A stretch of DNA of 9,466 bases from Campylobacterales bacterium (lineage in GTDB: Bacteria; Campylobacterota; Campylobacteria; Campylobacterales; JACAEZ01): assembly GCA_013388565.1 (NCBI GenBank), contig JACAEZ010000214.1, forward strand, positions 1-9,466, read 5' to 3'. A model generated the notes under the pieces. That model was not told the origin of the DNA and did no database searches. It saw only the letters and a list, made by a program, of their open reading frames with translations. A program made the position numbers and the translations under genes. Below, piece by piece: positions 9,166 through 9,466 of the stretch; the stretch's first letter is position 1; each line of letters begins with the position of its first letter.

Positions 9166-9466
9166 ATGAGAAAATGGCTCAAAGCTATTGTAACGGCATC
9201 GTTAATTTCTACTATACAAGCAAGTGCGGTTGAAATTGGTGATGTGTTAATATCTGCTGACGAGGCGGTTAAGTTAATAGGGAAGCCTGATGTAATGTTT
9301 GTTACAGGGGATAGTCATGACATTTTTGAGTTAGGTCATATAAAAGGTTCTGTTGAGATGTATGCACATCACTTACATCATGCAGACATTACAGGACACA
9401 TGCATTGTGCACCTTTGTTTATGTGTCCTGATGAGGCAGAGAAATATATAGGTTCTAAAGGTATTA
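9166..9466 (+). CDS. Exported rhodanese-like sulfurtransferase, N-terminal part (runs off right edge)
   Basis: The frame is open for 100 residues to the window edge. The first 21 residues look like a Sec signal peptide: a basic start (MRKWLK), a hydrophobic core and a QASA cleavage site before VEIGD. The mature part begins a rhodanese-like fold: ISADEAVKLIGKPDVMFVTG (29-48), then FELGHIKGSVEM (54-65), the typical strand and GHIxGS turn of the family. A His/Cys-rich stretch follows (H68, H69, H71, H72, H78, H80, C81, C87), which is unusual for a plain rhodanese and could bind metal. The rhodanese active-site Cys loop would lie beyond the window. The start at 9166 is chosen because AAGGAG (9155-9160) is five bases upstream; the ATG at 9162 is too close to it and its frame stops soon. 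A role in periplasmic sulfur metabolism is inferred. Confidence 0.75.
   Translation, partial: MRKWLKAIVTASLISTIQASAVEIGDVLISADEAVKLIGKPDVMFVTGDSHDIFELGHIKGSVEMYAHHLHHADITGHMHCAPLFMCPDEAEKYIGSKGI

Overview
The window is AT-rich and looks like a chromosome segment from a free-living member of the Campylobacterota (Sulfurimonas/Arcobacter-like). The basis is the 771-residue GyrB, close to the roughly 770 residues known for Campylobacter and Helicobacter GyrB; a tandem double-Cache protein of a type I associate with this phylum; a minimal GGDEF/EAL protein; and a secreted rhodanese-like protein with a His-rich loop. Genus is not certain.

Layout. Positions 1-373 (minus) hold the first 124 residues of an IS607-type serine transposase that runs off the left edge, with an inverted repeat in its upstream region. 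Next (434-612, minus) is a small open frame that overlaps the end of gyrB and appears broken by a one-base frameshift. gyrB fills 605-2920 (minus). Divergent from it, on the plus strand, are a 661-residue soluble tandem double-Cache protein (3132-5117) and an overlapping VanZ-family membrane protein (5093-5446). Converging on these is a minus-strand EAL protein with a dead GGDEF half (5479-6681). After a 263-base gap with a terminator-like hairpin comes a tightly overlapped minus-strand operon, read right to left: an LRV-repeat protein (8325-8897), an unknown helical protein (7945-8328) and an Mrp/NBP35-type P-loop ATPase (6945-7967). At the right edge a plus-strand exported rhodanese-like protein begins (9166 onward).

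How the parts relate. GyrB is housekeeping. The Cache and EAL proteins are likely signalling proteins (ligand sensing and cyclic-di-GMP breakdown), but nothing in the sequence links them directly. The LRV/unknown/Mrp cluster is the most suggestive unit: Mrp proteins carry Fe-S clusters and the prototype LRV protein is itself Fe-S-containing, yet both proteins here contain no cysteine. No tRNA, rRNA, CRISPR array or phage module was seen. I did not find a clear-cut new defence or mobile system; the best leads are the cysteine-free Mrp operon, the Cache protein with no output domain, and the frameshifted gene beside the IS607 element.
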